In this document: positions 1 to 6,612 of the stretch, in pieces | How the letters are laid out: every line of letters begins with the position of its first letter | How positions within the stretch are numbered: the first letter of the stretch is position 1 | From: a methanogenic archaeon ISO4-H5 | Lineage (GTDB): Archaea > Thermoplasmatota > Thermoplasmata > Methanomassiliicoccales > Methanomethylophilaceae | Length of the DNA stretch: 64,000 nucleotides | Direction of reading: 5' to 3' | Assembly: GCA_001560915.1 (NCBI GenBank) | Contig: CP014214.1 | Span: forward strand, 310,001-374,000 | Notes under the pieces: generated by a model | Told to the model about the DNA's origin: nothing | Database searches by the model: none | What the model saw: only the letters and a program-made list of their open reading frames with translations | Position numbers and translations under genes: made by a program

Positions 1-178
1 TATTTAGAATAATATAATATCGACAATCGCCGTACAATATGGACGTATTATGCGTATTTTGATGGTTCATATACGGCATATGTTACATTATAACACAAAG
101 ATTTATTTACTATATCAATAAACGATAAAGTAGTAACATTCAATGATACTGAAATGGCATAGAAATATGTCCACGTTG

Positions 179-311
179 TTGTTTTCAAGGCCTCACCCTT
201 GTTCACCATCTTGCACGGCATATCGGGCTTCCGCACTTTTTTCTGAGTATGCGTAAGCGTCGTAAGCCGTGCTTCGGGCAGTGTCCTTCGGGCTTCGGCC
301 CAGGAAAACAC
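179..311 (-). repeat. 134-base repeat element, copy 1 (candidate structured RNA)
   Basis: A second, nearly identical copy lies at 1101-1234. The ends are imperfect inverted repeats (TTGTTTTC...GGCC at one end, GGCC...GAAAACA at the other). Read on the minus strand, the element can fold into an outer stem, a GGGC-CGAA-GCCC hairpin, and a 7-bp stem GCACGGC/GCCGUGC enclosing CGCAU/GUGCG. An indel between the copies shifts every reading frame, which argues against a protein. The AT-rich stretch at 1-178 to its left holds no gene I can support. It could be a MITE or a small RNA gene. Confidence 0.6.
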
Positions 312-313
312 CG

Positions 314-508
314 ATGTTATACAGCAGTGTGAGTAAGGAAACGGTTGAAACGCCTTCCGCACAACAGTGCGTCCTAAACAATTTCGTAGAAGGACTCTCC
401 GAACCGCCGCTCGAGACCATGCCGGGCAGCAGGTGGAAGCTTCGCAGGGACCCATGGGCCAAATTTCTCCACCTTGATGAAGACGGAAACTATCAGGAGG
501 ACATCTGA
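314..508 (+). CDS. Small hypothetical protein starting at the edge of the repeat
   Basis: This 64-residue frame starts with an ATG three bases after the repeat element. It ends in TGATG, so its stop overlaps the start of the winged-helix gene, which suggests translational coupling. Its first half resembles the small frame at 1237-1347 (shared pattern ET..ET.S.Q, then PLE...RW), which likewise follows the second repeat copy. No known family is recognised. I chose ATG 314 over an upstream in-frame start at 269, because 269 lies inside the repeat. Confidence 0.45.
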   Translation: MLYSSVSKETVETPSAQQCVLNNFVEGLSEPPLETMPGSRWKLRRDPWAKFLHLDEDGNYQEDI

Positions 509-1020
509 TGTGCACCGATCATCCGCTGACCATCGGACAGATAACCTGCAGTCAGATGATTCTGATCCAGCTGAGCAAATTCAAAAACGTGGAATACGGA
601 CTGGTGATGCCATTCGGTACCACGCAGGATGGAATCGGGATCGCGATAGGTACCAGCCGGGCACACGTGAGCCTGCTGATGAAACAGCTCATCGAGCAGG
701 GATAGGTGAGCAAGAAGCTCGCACATGTCCATGAATCCAAGATGAAACGGGAAACCTACCTCCTAACCGAGGTCGGAATCGAGAAGGCGAGCATTTTGAT
801 AGATTCGCTCGAGGAGAACGGGATAGATAGCAAGACAATTCTGGAAAAAAATGTAGGTGCCAAAGCAATGAAAGGAAACAATCTTCTTTCAGCTGAGACC
901 GAGATTGCATACGCCGCAGAACTTATGAAAGGATTTGGAAACAAAGCATCCACCAACGAAAAATCGAGTATATGCCGGCATCTCATAAAAGCACTAGAAT
1001 ATCTCAGCAGAGGGGACTGA
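508..1020 (+). CDS. Winged-helix DNA-binding regulator with an in-frame TAG
   Basis: Read as one frame with TAG at 703-705 as sense, this gives a 170-residue protein. Residues about 15-95 match the winged-helix regulators common in Thermoplasmata-type archaea: a helix with QDGIGIAIG, the recognition helix SRAHVSLLMKQL, then the wing with KKLAHV and KRETYLLT. The TAG sits exactly at the start of the wing (IEQG-TAG-VSKKLAHV), where relatives carry an ordinary residue. Downstream reinitiation at GTG 706 has no ribosome-binding site and would give a wing without its helix. Either UAG is read through, possibly as pyrrolysine, or this is a fresh nonsense mutation, for example from CAG. The C-terminal half is helical and unrecognised. 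The start overlaps the upstream stop. Confidence 0.65.
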
Positions 1021-1043
1021 GCTCTGTCGCCCCCATCTGAGAC

Positions 1044-1074
1044 GGTAAAAAACTTTCCGGGGGTCTACCCCCGG
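1044..1074 (-). terminator. Hairpin plus T-run, minus-strand direction
   Basis: A perfect 8-bp stem CCGGGGGT/ACCCCCGG is followed, on the minus strand only, by AAAGTTTTTT. No minus-strand gene lies just upstream; the only candidate transcript is the repeat element at 1101-1234. This supports a small minus-strand RNA that ends here. Confidence 0.55.
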
Positions 1075-1100
1075 TCGACTTGAATAGAATAAGGAACAGG

Positions 1101-1234
1101 TTGTTTTCAAGGCCTCACCCTTGTTCACCATCTCGCACGGCATATCGGGCTTCCGCACTTTTTCCTGATATGTGCGTAAGCGTCGTAAGCCGTGCTTCGG
1201 GCAGTGTCCTTCGGGCTTCGGCCCAGGAAAACAA
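1101..1234 (-). repeat. 134-base repeat element, copy 2 (candidate structured RNA)
   Basis: This is the copy of 179-311 with the better-matched ends: TTGTTTTC-aag-GGCC at the left and GGCC-cag-GAAAACAA at the right. The predicted minus-strand fold is the same, with an inner stem CGCAC/GUGCG that is CGCAU/GUGCG in copy 1. That change keeps pairing (C-G to U-G) only in minus-strand RNA. A minus-strand terminator follows at 1044-1074. No encoded protein is conserved between the copies. Confidence 0.65.
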
Positions 1235-1236
1235 CG

Positions 1237-1347
1237 ATGTTCTGCAAAAATGTAGAAACGGAAATCTGTGAAACCATTTCCAGGCAAAGCCTGTCAAACC
1301 TCTTCGGAAACGGACCTCTCGAACCTGCGACCGCGAGGTGGTTCTGA
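1237..1347 (+). CDS. Small hypothetical protein after repeat copy 2
   Basis: This 36-residue frame starts at an ATG two bases after the repeat and ends in TGATG, overlapping the next gene. It resembles the start of the 314-508 protein (ET..ET.SRQ, then GPLE and RWF) but stops earlier. It is probably a shortened relative or a leader peptide. It is too short for a firm call. Confidence 0.35.
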   Translation: MFCKNVETEICETISRQSLSNLFGNGPLEPATARWF

Positions 1348-1643
1348 TGGAGAACTGGCAGAAAGAAGTCCTCTGCTCGAAAGACCTCAGAGCAGATCAG
1401 AACGAGCACACAGGATTCAGGATGATTATCAGGAAGACTGACGCATCGAACAGGATGTCGGTCCCCGAGATTGTAAAGATGATCAAGGCCTCCGGCAGGA
1501 AGCCTGTCATCATGCATCCCGACGATCCTTTCAGAGGGATGTTCGCAGAGAAGAAGGAAGTTCTCGATGTACTCATGTCTACACCTGAGTACGAGGAGTA
1601 CACCGTGTGGCTCGCCGAGGCCAAGATGAACGGGGTGATCTGA
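1347..1643 (+). CDS. Hypothetical protein of small-gene operon
   Basis: A 98-residue soluble protein with no family that I recognise; it has a mixed helix/strand pattern with PDDPF near the middle. The start is taken at ATG 1347, coupled to the upstream stop by TGATG; an in-frame GTG at 1338 would add three residues. The stop again overlaps the next ATG (TGATG at 1641-1645), so it sits inside a tightly coupled operon running to 2382. Confidence 0.6.
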   Translation: MENWQKEVLCSKDLRADQNEHTGFRMIIRKTDASNRMSVPEIVKMIKASGRKPVIMHPDDPFRGMFAEKKEVLDVLMSTPEYEEYTVWLAEAKMNGVI

Positions 1644-2089
1644 TGGGGGATAGGATTGTCATCCGCATCACCGACGGAACGGACTTCACACCGGAATTCT
1701 ACGGACACTGGTGCGGACTCAGAGCCGTCAAGGTTCTGAACGACCTTGTCAGGAAGGGAGAGCACAACGGGATCCACTCCCTGCTGTGCAATTTCATCGT
1801 CTCGGTAATGGAAGGAAGGGAACACCCGTACTCGTTCTATCTGTACAACCACGGAGAGGCGGAGGGATCCGCCGATTGGGACAACTACACGTGGACCTTC
1901 AACACGCAGACCATGACCTGGACCACAACGGTCCCGGAACTTAAAGGAAGGACCCTGACGATGGACGAGTCCGATGACTACGTCAGAAGGGAAAGGCCCT
2001 GCCTGTACAGGACCTGCAAGTGCGACGAATACGGAGGTCCGAACTGCCTCCTCAAATTCCAGGAGAACTGCGAGGGGGCGAGACAGTGA
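1643..2089 (+). CDS. Hypothetical protein with C-terminal cysteine cluster
   Basis: A 148-residue protein. The N-terminal part contains FTPEFYGHWCG and a run of hydrophobic and aromatic residues. The C-terminus has four closely spaced cysteines (PCLYRTCKC, then GPNCLL), which suggests a small metal-binding site. The family is unknown to me. The start overlaps the upstream stop, and the stop overlaps the GTG of the next gene (GTGA), so translation is likely coupled. Confidence 0.6.
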   Translation: MGDRIVIRITDGTDFTPEFYGHWCGLRAVKVLNDLVRKGEHNGIHSLLCNFIVSVMEGREHPYSFYLYNHGEAEGSADWDNYTWTFNTQTMTWTTTVPELKGRTLTMDESDDYVRRERPCLYRTCKCDEYGGPNCLLKFQENCEGARQ

Positions 2090-2382
2090 CCCTCTTCAGA
2101 CTCGGAACCGTGGTCACCACCCCGGGTATCAGAGACAGGATAGAAAACCAGCTCGGGTTCGCGGCGTTTGTGGAATCCGCCCTGACCAGACACTCTTCGG
2201 GAGACTGGGGAGATCTAAGCCAGGATGACAGGGAGATGAACGATGCCGCCATCGAAGCGGAACAGAAAGGAGAACCGACAGACCAGCTGTTCTCCGCATA
2301 CGAATGCGGAACCGACAAGATCTGGATCATCACCGAATATGACCGCTCGGTGACGACCGTACTCCTTCCGGAGGAATATTGA
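2086..2382 (+). CDS. Conserved plasmid-related protein
   Basis: A 98-residue protein closely fitting a small family often found on plasmids and other mobile elements. The family pattern is visible throughout: GTVVTTPG near the start, RHSSGDWGDL in the middle, LFSAY, then IWIITEYDRSVTTVLLPEEY at the end. The molecular function is not known; homologues are sometimes mislabelled as restriction or methylase subunits. The start GTG 2086 overlaps the upstream TGA. The presence of this family supports the mobile nature of the left island. Confidence 0.75.
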   Translation: MTLFRLGTVVTTPGIRDRIENQLGFAAFVESALTRHSSGDWGDLSQDDREMNDAAIEAEQKGEPTDQLFSAYECGTDKIWIITEYDRSVTTVLLPEEY

Positions 2383-2390
2383 ACATTTTA

Positions 2391-2410
2391 CCGAGGGCGA
2401 AAGCCCTCGG
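2391..2410. repeat. GC hairpin, first of a matched pair
   Basis: The perfect 8-bp stem CCGAGGGC-gaaa-GCCCTCGG is preceded by TTTTA. The same hairpin with the same TTTTA prefix recurs at 3210-3229, so the two copies bracket the gene at 2430-3197. Confidence 0.6.
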
Positions 2411-2429
2411 AATTCCCGGGGGTGATCAA

Positions 2430-3197
2430 ATGACAACCGCGAAACAGATGACCCTTTTCGCATTCTCATATGAGGAAAAGAAAACTGGGCCGGTTTGGCT
2501 GGAGGATTATGAAGGCAATCATCGGACCATTCCGAAGATGGATGCCGAAGCGACAGTCGAATATCTGCACAAGGTGCCTGCAGAAAAAGGATCTTGGTGG
2601 AGATGCCTGGTTATCGAACACAACCGTTCCTACAATCGCGACCTGAAAGACTGGGATGCAGAGATCTGGCTACAGAGCGGAATCGGGATAAAGAAGAAAG
2701 CCAGATACAGCGGAGAAGTGGAGGACTGTATTGATCCGCACCCATACAAGTGGCATTACCTGGACGGAAAACAGATCCGTCCCTGGAAGTACGAGCCGCT
2801 GAAATCGGTCTGGATAGAGGAGGAAATCCTCCACCTCACGACGGAATCGGGGGAATACATGGCGCAGATCATACCTAATACCGAAATCGACAGATACGAT
2901 CTGCATCCATATCAGCCGGATACGGATCTCGAGCATTTCACTCAGATAACCGAATGTGCCAGACACATAGGAATGGAACTGAAACTCCCGCACGATGTGC
3001 CTGCGTTGGAGAACCTTGCGATGTATCCTGTGGAGCAGACCTGCAAAACATGTCTGCACTACAGAAGCAGGAACAAGACGAACGGCACATGCATCTCCGG
3101 AGGAAACAGCATCTGCTGCAGCGATTACGTGTGGGATAGGAAGACTCCTGCAAAGAAATTGAAAAAATCTAAACCGAAAGAGGAGGAAGCGTATTAA
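2430..3197 (+). CDS. Hypothetical protein with C-terminal zinc-binding motif
   Basis: A 255-residue protein, unrecognised. The central part is rich in Trp and charged residues. The C-terminal 50 residues carry a cysteine/histidine cluster (CKTCLHY, then CISGG, then ICCSDYVW) that looks like a zinc-binding knuckle, followed by a Lys-rich tail. The start is ATG 2430, behind GGGGGTGAT; an upstream in-frame start at 2379 falls before a stable hairpin and is less likely. It is flanked by two copies of the same hairpin. Confidence 0.6.
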   Translation: MTTAKQMTLFAFSYEEKKTGPVWLEDYEGNHRTIPKMDAEATVEYLHKVPAEKGSWWRCLVIEHNRSYNRDLKDWDAEIWLQSGIGIKKKARYSGEVEDCIDPHPYKWHYLDGKQIRPWKYEPLKSVWIEEEILHLTTESGEYMAQIIPNTEIDRYDLHPYQPDTDLEHFTQITECARHIGMELKLPHDVPALENLAMYPVEQTCKTCLHYRSRNKTNGTCISGGNSICCSDYVWDRKTPAKKLKKSKPKEEEAY

Positions 3198-3209
3198 ACA
3201 AAAGTTTTA

Positions 3210-3229
3210 CCGAGGGCGTAAGCCCTCGG
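3210..3229 (-). terminator. GC hairpin, second of the pair; likely terminator for the minus gene
   Basis: The stem CCGAGGGC-gtaa-GCCCTCGG lies between convergent genes. On the minus strand it is followed by TAAAACTTTTGTTT, a plausible terminator for the zinc-ribbon gene at 3239-4195. It is identical in stem to 2391-2410. Confidence 0.5.
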
Positions 3230-3238
3230 GTACATCGA

Positions 3239-4195
3239 TCAATCCTTTTTGATCACATAATTCGAGTCTTCGATGCTGATTGTATATGACGCATCTTTTT
3301 CAACGTCGAATTGCAGCTGATACTCATGTTTGTTCGTTCCGATAAGGCCCTTCTTCGTTACTTCGACAAATGTCATTGTCTGAGGGCCCGGAGACAATAT
3401 CATCGTCTCGATAGCTCCTAATTTGACAGCACGTGAACGGAATTCGAAATGGTCGAATTTACCCTCTTTATGGATATATTCCTTAGGCATGTGGATTTTG
3501 ATCGGGCTCGGCCTATTAGCCTCTCTTTCAGCAATAGCTTCGGCCGTCTCTAACGGACAAGGTTTGATTAGCACTTTGGCTACATGCCCTACCCAAACAT
3601 CATCAATCGTAAATCCACTGTCACCGTTTACCGTGAACTCACCGGTAAAAATTTTTGCCTGAATAATATGCTTTCCGTTAGGGATGTAGAAATCAACCGG
3701 ACAATGTGCTTTCAATCTGAAATTGCGAGTATTATCAACAACAATATCGATAAAAAGTGCACCGACTTTTTTGTTATTAGGAACAAATTTCAAAGAAATG
3801 TGACTGCCGAGGTATTTAACAATATCCTCTTGAGTGAATAATCCTAAATTGTTAGTACAATGTTCAGATAACTCCATCAGAGTCTGATAATTTCCCCCAT
3901 TGGCTTTGGCAACTGCAACCTTCATATACATCGCGTCAAGGCAGTTGACATCAATCTCCAGTGCTTTGTCGGCGAGTTCCTTTACTTTGTCGAAATTTTG
4001 CTCAGTGAAGGCGATTATAGCGAGTTTGAGAACGTTCTTCAGTTCCTCTGAACGGTCGATGGTAACCTTCTGCTTGACAATCTCTTCCTGGATCATTACT
4101 TTGGTTCCGCAGTATTGGCAGAATGCGAATTCCCTAGAATCCTCGAGGTCCAATGATCCGCCACAGTTCGGGCATTTCAATGCAACTAGAGTCAT
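3239..4195 (-). CDS. Zinc-ribbon protein with TPR-like and beta domains
   Basis: A 318-residue protein. Residues about 6-36 form a zinc ribbon (LKCPNCGG...FAFCQYCGTK). A helical TPR-like region follows (about 45-115), then two beta-rich stretches, one resembling a surface or PEGA-like fold around IPNGKHIIQAK. The same zinc-ribbon module, nearly word for word, begins the MORN-repeat protein at 10502. The start MTLVALKCP is preferred over an in-frame start at 4246, because the ribbon then begins at the N-terminus as in its paralogue. Base composition is more AT-rich than the housekeeping genes. The role is unknown; it may be a sensor or scaffold. Confidence 0.7.
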   Translation of the reverse strand: MTLVALKCPNCGGSLDLEDSREFAFCQYCGTKVMIQEEIVKQKVTIDRSEELKNVLKLAIIAFTEQNFDKVKELADKALEIDVNCLDAMYMKVAVAKANGGNYQTLMELSEHCTNNLGLFTQEDIVKYLGSHISLKFVPNNKKVGALFIDIVVDNTRNFRLKAHCPVDFYIPNGKHIIQAKIFTGEFTVNGDSGFTIDDVWVGHVAKVLIKPCPLETAEAIAEREANRPSPIKIHMPKEYIHKEGKFDHFEFRSRAVKLGAIETMILSPGPQTMTFVEVTKKGLIGTNKHEYQLQFDVEKDASYTISIEDSNYVIKKD

Positions 4196-4229
4196 GTTAA
4201 CAGAGAATCCTTCACACAGATATGAATTT

Positions 4230-4523
4230 TCAGCAACCAAACACACTTGGTGACGCTCTGGATGAGATCAGTTTCTTCACGCATACGGAGAATGCGGGCC
4301 ATTCATTCATAAGACCCATGATGAATATCCTGCCGCCAGATCTGCGAGTAAAAATGATACGTTCATAGTACAGTTCCGCATCGAATTCGGAGGATCCGAA
4401 GATGGCAGTACGGATTTTGCCGGACCTTTTGAACGAGTCGCTGAATCTCAACTGGATGCCGTTCTCCGATTCCAATACAGTATCGAAACCCGCGAAATGA
4501 ATGGTATACACCAGACGTTTCAT
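4230..4523 (-). CDS. Hypothetical protein, possibly extended upstream through a TAG
   Basis: A 97-residue beta-rich protein, unrecognised, 34 bases upstream of the zinc-ribbon gene and co-directional. Immediately before its ATG the same frame reads TAG (4524-4526), preceded by an open stretch with ATGATG at 4592-4587. A TATA-like TATTAAAT at 4613-4620 would place transcription start at those ATGs. A leaderless protein of about 120 residues read through UAG is therefore possible. The alternative is a 22-residue leader coupled to this gene. Coding status itself is moderate. Confidence 0.45.
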   Translation of the reverse strand: MKRLVYTIHFAGFDTVLESENGIQLRFSDSFKRSGKIRTAIFGSSEFDAELYYERIIFTRRSGGRIFIMGLMNEWPAFSVCVKKLISSRASPSVFGC

Positions 4524-4734
4524 CTATTCATCAGAAAAATTTCCCAGATCCAAATCATACTGGATACTTGGAGGGTACTCGGAATCCATCATTGGATTAT
4601 CGGGAGTCATTTATTTAATACAGATTTCTGAAGTTTTACATTTAGGCAGAAGTGTAAAACATACTCTTTCCTTTTTCGGGTTTTCCCCTACATCCGCTAC
4701 GCTCACGTCATTATCGATCTTTCCCCCTCTTTGC

Positions 4735-4816
4735 ACTCCTTTCCGGGGTAAAGACACGTAAAGCCGTTCGCTCAGACGCTTCTTTCGGGGTAAAACCCCA
4801 GAAAAAAGAAAGGAGT
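4735..4816 (+). promoter_or_regulatory. Leader that can sequester the ribosome-binding site
   Basis: ACTCCTTTC at 4735-4743 is perfectly complementary to GAAAGGAGT at 4808-4816, and the latter contains the GGAG ribosome-binding site of the gene starting at 4826. Inside the loop is a further hairpin GGGG-taaaa-CCCC (4787-4799) and an earlier GGGGTAAAG (4745-4753) that could compete for the same CCCC. This resembles an on/off translational switch. No known riboswitch class is recognised. Confidence 0.5.
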
Positions 4817-4825
4817 CTGAAAGAT

Positions 4826-5512
4826 ATGGAAGATTTCCAGAAGAACGAAGAACTCAAAAACATCTTCCAGCGCGTAGCCGCTGAGTACGGATACAGTTCC
4901 GTAAACGCAGAATACCTAAGCACTAAGGACCTAAAGGTCCGCTGGCAGCGCGGTTATGATTGGATCAACTTCCAGGTATCCGATTATCTGGATGATGCGC
5001 CGGAAGAGGTCCTCGAAGGATTGGCAAAAAACATCTGCGAAAGACTCAACGGCAGGGCAAGCGAATTCAGCAGAGCACTGAAGACCTGGGTTACCAGACC
5101 CGAGTTCTGCAAGCAGAAACAGCCAGTCTACATCGAGAGGAGCATGGGTCTCCTAAACGAGGTCAAGGGAGAACACAAGGACCTGAACGATTCTCTGAAG
5201 AGACTTCAAGATGCAGGACTTGTCGGAGAGATACCCGGACTGTACCTTAGCTGGAGAGAGAACAACGGAGATATGAAAGTCGGACGTTGCTCCGTCTTAA
5301 TGAAGGTCGTTACCCTCAGCAAACAACTCGACTCCGAGGATGTCCCAGATTTCGTGATAGACTACTGCTTGTACAATGAGCTGGTACACATTATCGCAGG
5401 ATATCATCCCGATGGAGATATCCATGACATCGAAAGTCTATTACTTCTGAAGAACTTCACTCAGGAGTCCGAGGCACAGCAATTTCTGAGAACGATTGAG
5501 ATGTACGCCTGA
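4826..5512 (+). CDS. Metalloprotease-like (SprT/DUF45-like) protein with incomplete zinc motif
   Basis: A 228-residue protein. The C-terminal third resembles archaeal SprT/DUF45-type putative zinc peptidases: YNELVHI, then a short loop, then DIHD, and a final helix with an AQQFL motif. The expected HExxH reads NELVH here, so the first zinc-binding His is missing and proteolytic activity is doubtful. The N-terminal 130 residues are helical and unrecognised. The gene follows a leader with a possible switch and is ended by a hairpin-T terminator. A 5'-truncated copy of the C-terminal part lies at 10159-10395, on the other side of the R-M module. Confidence 0.6.
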   Translation: MEDFQKNEELKNIFQRVAAEYGYSSVNAEYLSTKDLKVRWQRGYDWINFQVSDYLDDAPEEVLEGLAKNICERLNGRASEFSRALKTWVTRPEFCKQKQPVYIERSMGLLNEVKGEHKDLNDSLKRLQDAGLVGEIPGLYLSWRENNGDMKVGRCSVLMKVVTLSKQLDSEDVPDFVIDYCLYNELVHIIAGYHPDGDIHDIESLLLLKNFTQESEAQQFLRTIEMYA

Positions 5513-5521
5513 AACAACTTA

Positions 5522-5542
5522 GGGGAGAAATCCCCCATTTTT
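5522..5542 (+). terminator. Hairpin-T terminator
   Basis: A GGGG...CCCC stem with loop agaaat is followed by ATTTTTATT, ten bases after the stop of the metalloprotease-like gene. Confidence 0.7.
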
Positions 5543-5591
5543 ATTAAACCACCAACAAGCCCCTCCACCTCCCGAAAATAACATCGACAAC

Positions 5592-5612
5592 TATAAAGCG
5601 GCGCTGCGCTTT
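5592..5612 (+). promoter_or_regulatory. Methyltransferase promoter with overlapping palindrome
   Basis: TATAAAG at 5592-5598 lies about 27 bases before ATG 5619, so the transcript is probably leaderless. The perfect palindromic arms AAAGCG/CGCTTT (5595-5612, centre GCGCTG) overlap the TATA box and contain GCGC twice. The position suits an operator for self-repression by the methyltransferase, or a methylation-sensitive promoter. Confidence 0.5.
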
Positions 5613-5618
5613 ACTAAA

Positions 5619-6611
5619 ATGATGTCAAAACCCTATCAGGTAGCCAGTCTTTTCGCAGGTATCGGAGGAATCTGCACAGGATTCAGACAGGCCGGAGCAG
5701 AGATTGCCTGGGCCAATGAAATCGACAGATATGCCTGCGAGACATACAGGGAGTTTTACGGAAATCCCGATTACCTGAAAGAGGGCGATATCTATCAGAT
5801 GCACGTCCCCAAGGAGACACATATCGACATCGTGGCGGGAGGGTTCCCCTGCCAGGCGTTCTCTATTGCCGGATACAGGAAAGGTTTTGAAGATGAAAGA
5901 GGAGTTTTATATACCCAGGTCCTCAGAATCGTCGAAGAAACAGATCCGAAAGCGGTGTTTCTTGAGAATGTAAAGAACCTCATGACCCATGACGGAGGCA
6001 ATACCTACCGCGTTATCAGAGAGTCTCTCGAAGCAAAGGGATTCATTGTCACAGAAAAAGTCATGAATACGATGGAATACGGAAATATCCCTCAGAACAG
6101 AGAGAGAATTTACGTTGTCGCATTCAAGGAGGACTCTTCCGGATCTAAGCACAGTAAGGCGATGGACAATTTCGCTTTCCCAAATCCTGTCCCTCTGACC
6201 TGCAAGCTGTCCGATGTCATTGACTATCATGAGAAGAAACCGGAGAAGTACTACTACTCCAAAGATCACATGTACTATCCGAAACTCGATGAGGCCATGA
6301 CTAATCCCGATACGGTCTATCAGTGGAGAAGAGTATACGTCCGCGAGAACAAGAGCGGAGTGTGCCCCACTATGACTGCCAATATGGGCGGAGGAGGGCA
6401 TAATGTACCCCTTATCAGGGACGATTTCGGAATAAGGAAACTCACCCCTCAGGAATGTCTCCGTCTGCAGGGATTCCCTGCGGATCTGAAATTCCCCGAG
6501 AACATGGCAGACAGCCACAAATACAAACAGGCAGGCAATTCGGTCTCTGTACCTGTGATACGCAGGATTGCAGAGAACATGATTTCCGCCATGTCCCAGA
6601 CAGAGGCATAA
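5619..6611 (+). CDS. DNA (cytosine-5) methyltransferase
   Basis: A 330-residue enzyme that transfers methyl from S-adenosylmethionine to cytosine C5 in DNA. The conserved motifs occur in order: FAGIGG (about 12-17), GGFPCQAFS with catalytic Cys78, ENVKN, QNRERIY, and the C-terminal QAGNSV. It is of the single-chain M.HhaI/HaeIII type. It is one base upstream of the restriction endonuclease gene, followed by a Vsr gene, so it is the protective partner of a type II system. Two ATGs (5619, 5622) are possible; the TATA box is compatible with either. Confidence 0.95.
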   Translation: MMSKPYQVASLFAGIGGICTGFRQAGAEIAWANEIDRYACETYREFYGNPDYLKEGDIYQMHVPKETHIDIVAGGFPCQAFSIAGYRKGFEDERGVLYTQVLRIVEETDPKAVFLENVKNLMTHDGGNTYRVIRESLEAKGFIVTEKVMNTMEYGNIPQNRERIYVVAFKEDSSGSKHSKAMDNFAFPNPVPLTCKLSDVIDYHEKKPEKYYYSKDHMYYPKLDEAMTNPDTVYQWRRVYVRENKSGVCPTMTANMGGGGHNVPLIRDDFGIRKLTPQECLRLQGFPADLKFPENMADSHKYKQAGNSVSVPVIRRIAENMISAMSQTEA

Positions 6612-6612
6612 C

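Noticed and set aside
48-515. A minus-strand protein across repeat copy 1
   Set aside because: The matching stretch in copy 2 is in a different frame because of an indel, so the protein sequence is not conserved, while the RNA fold is.
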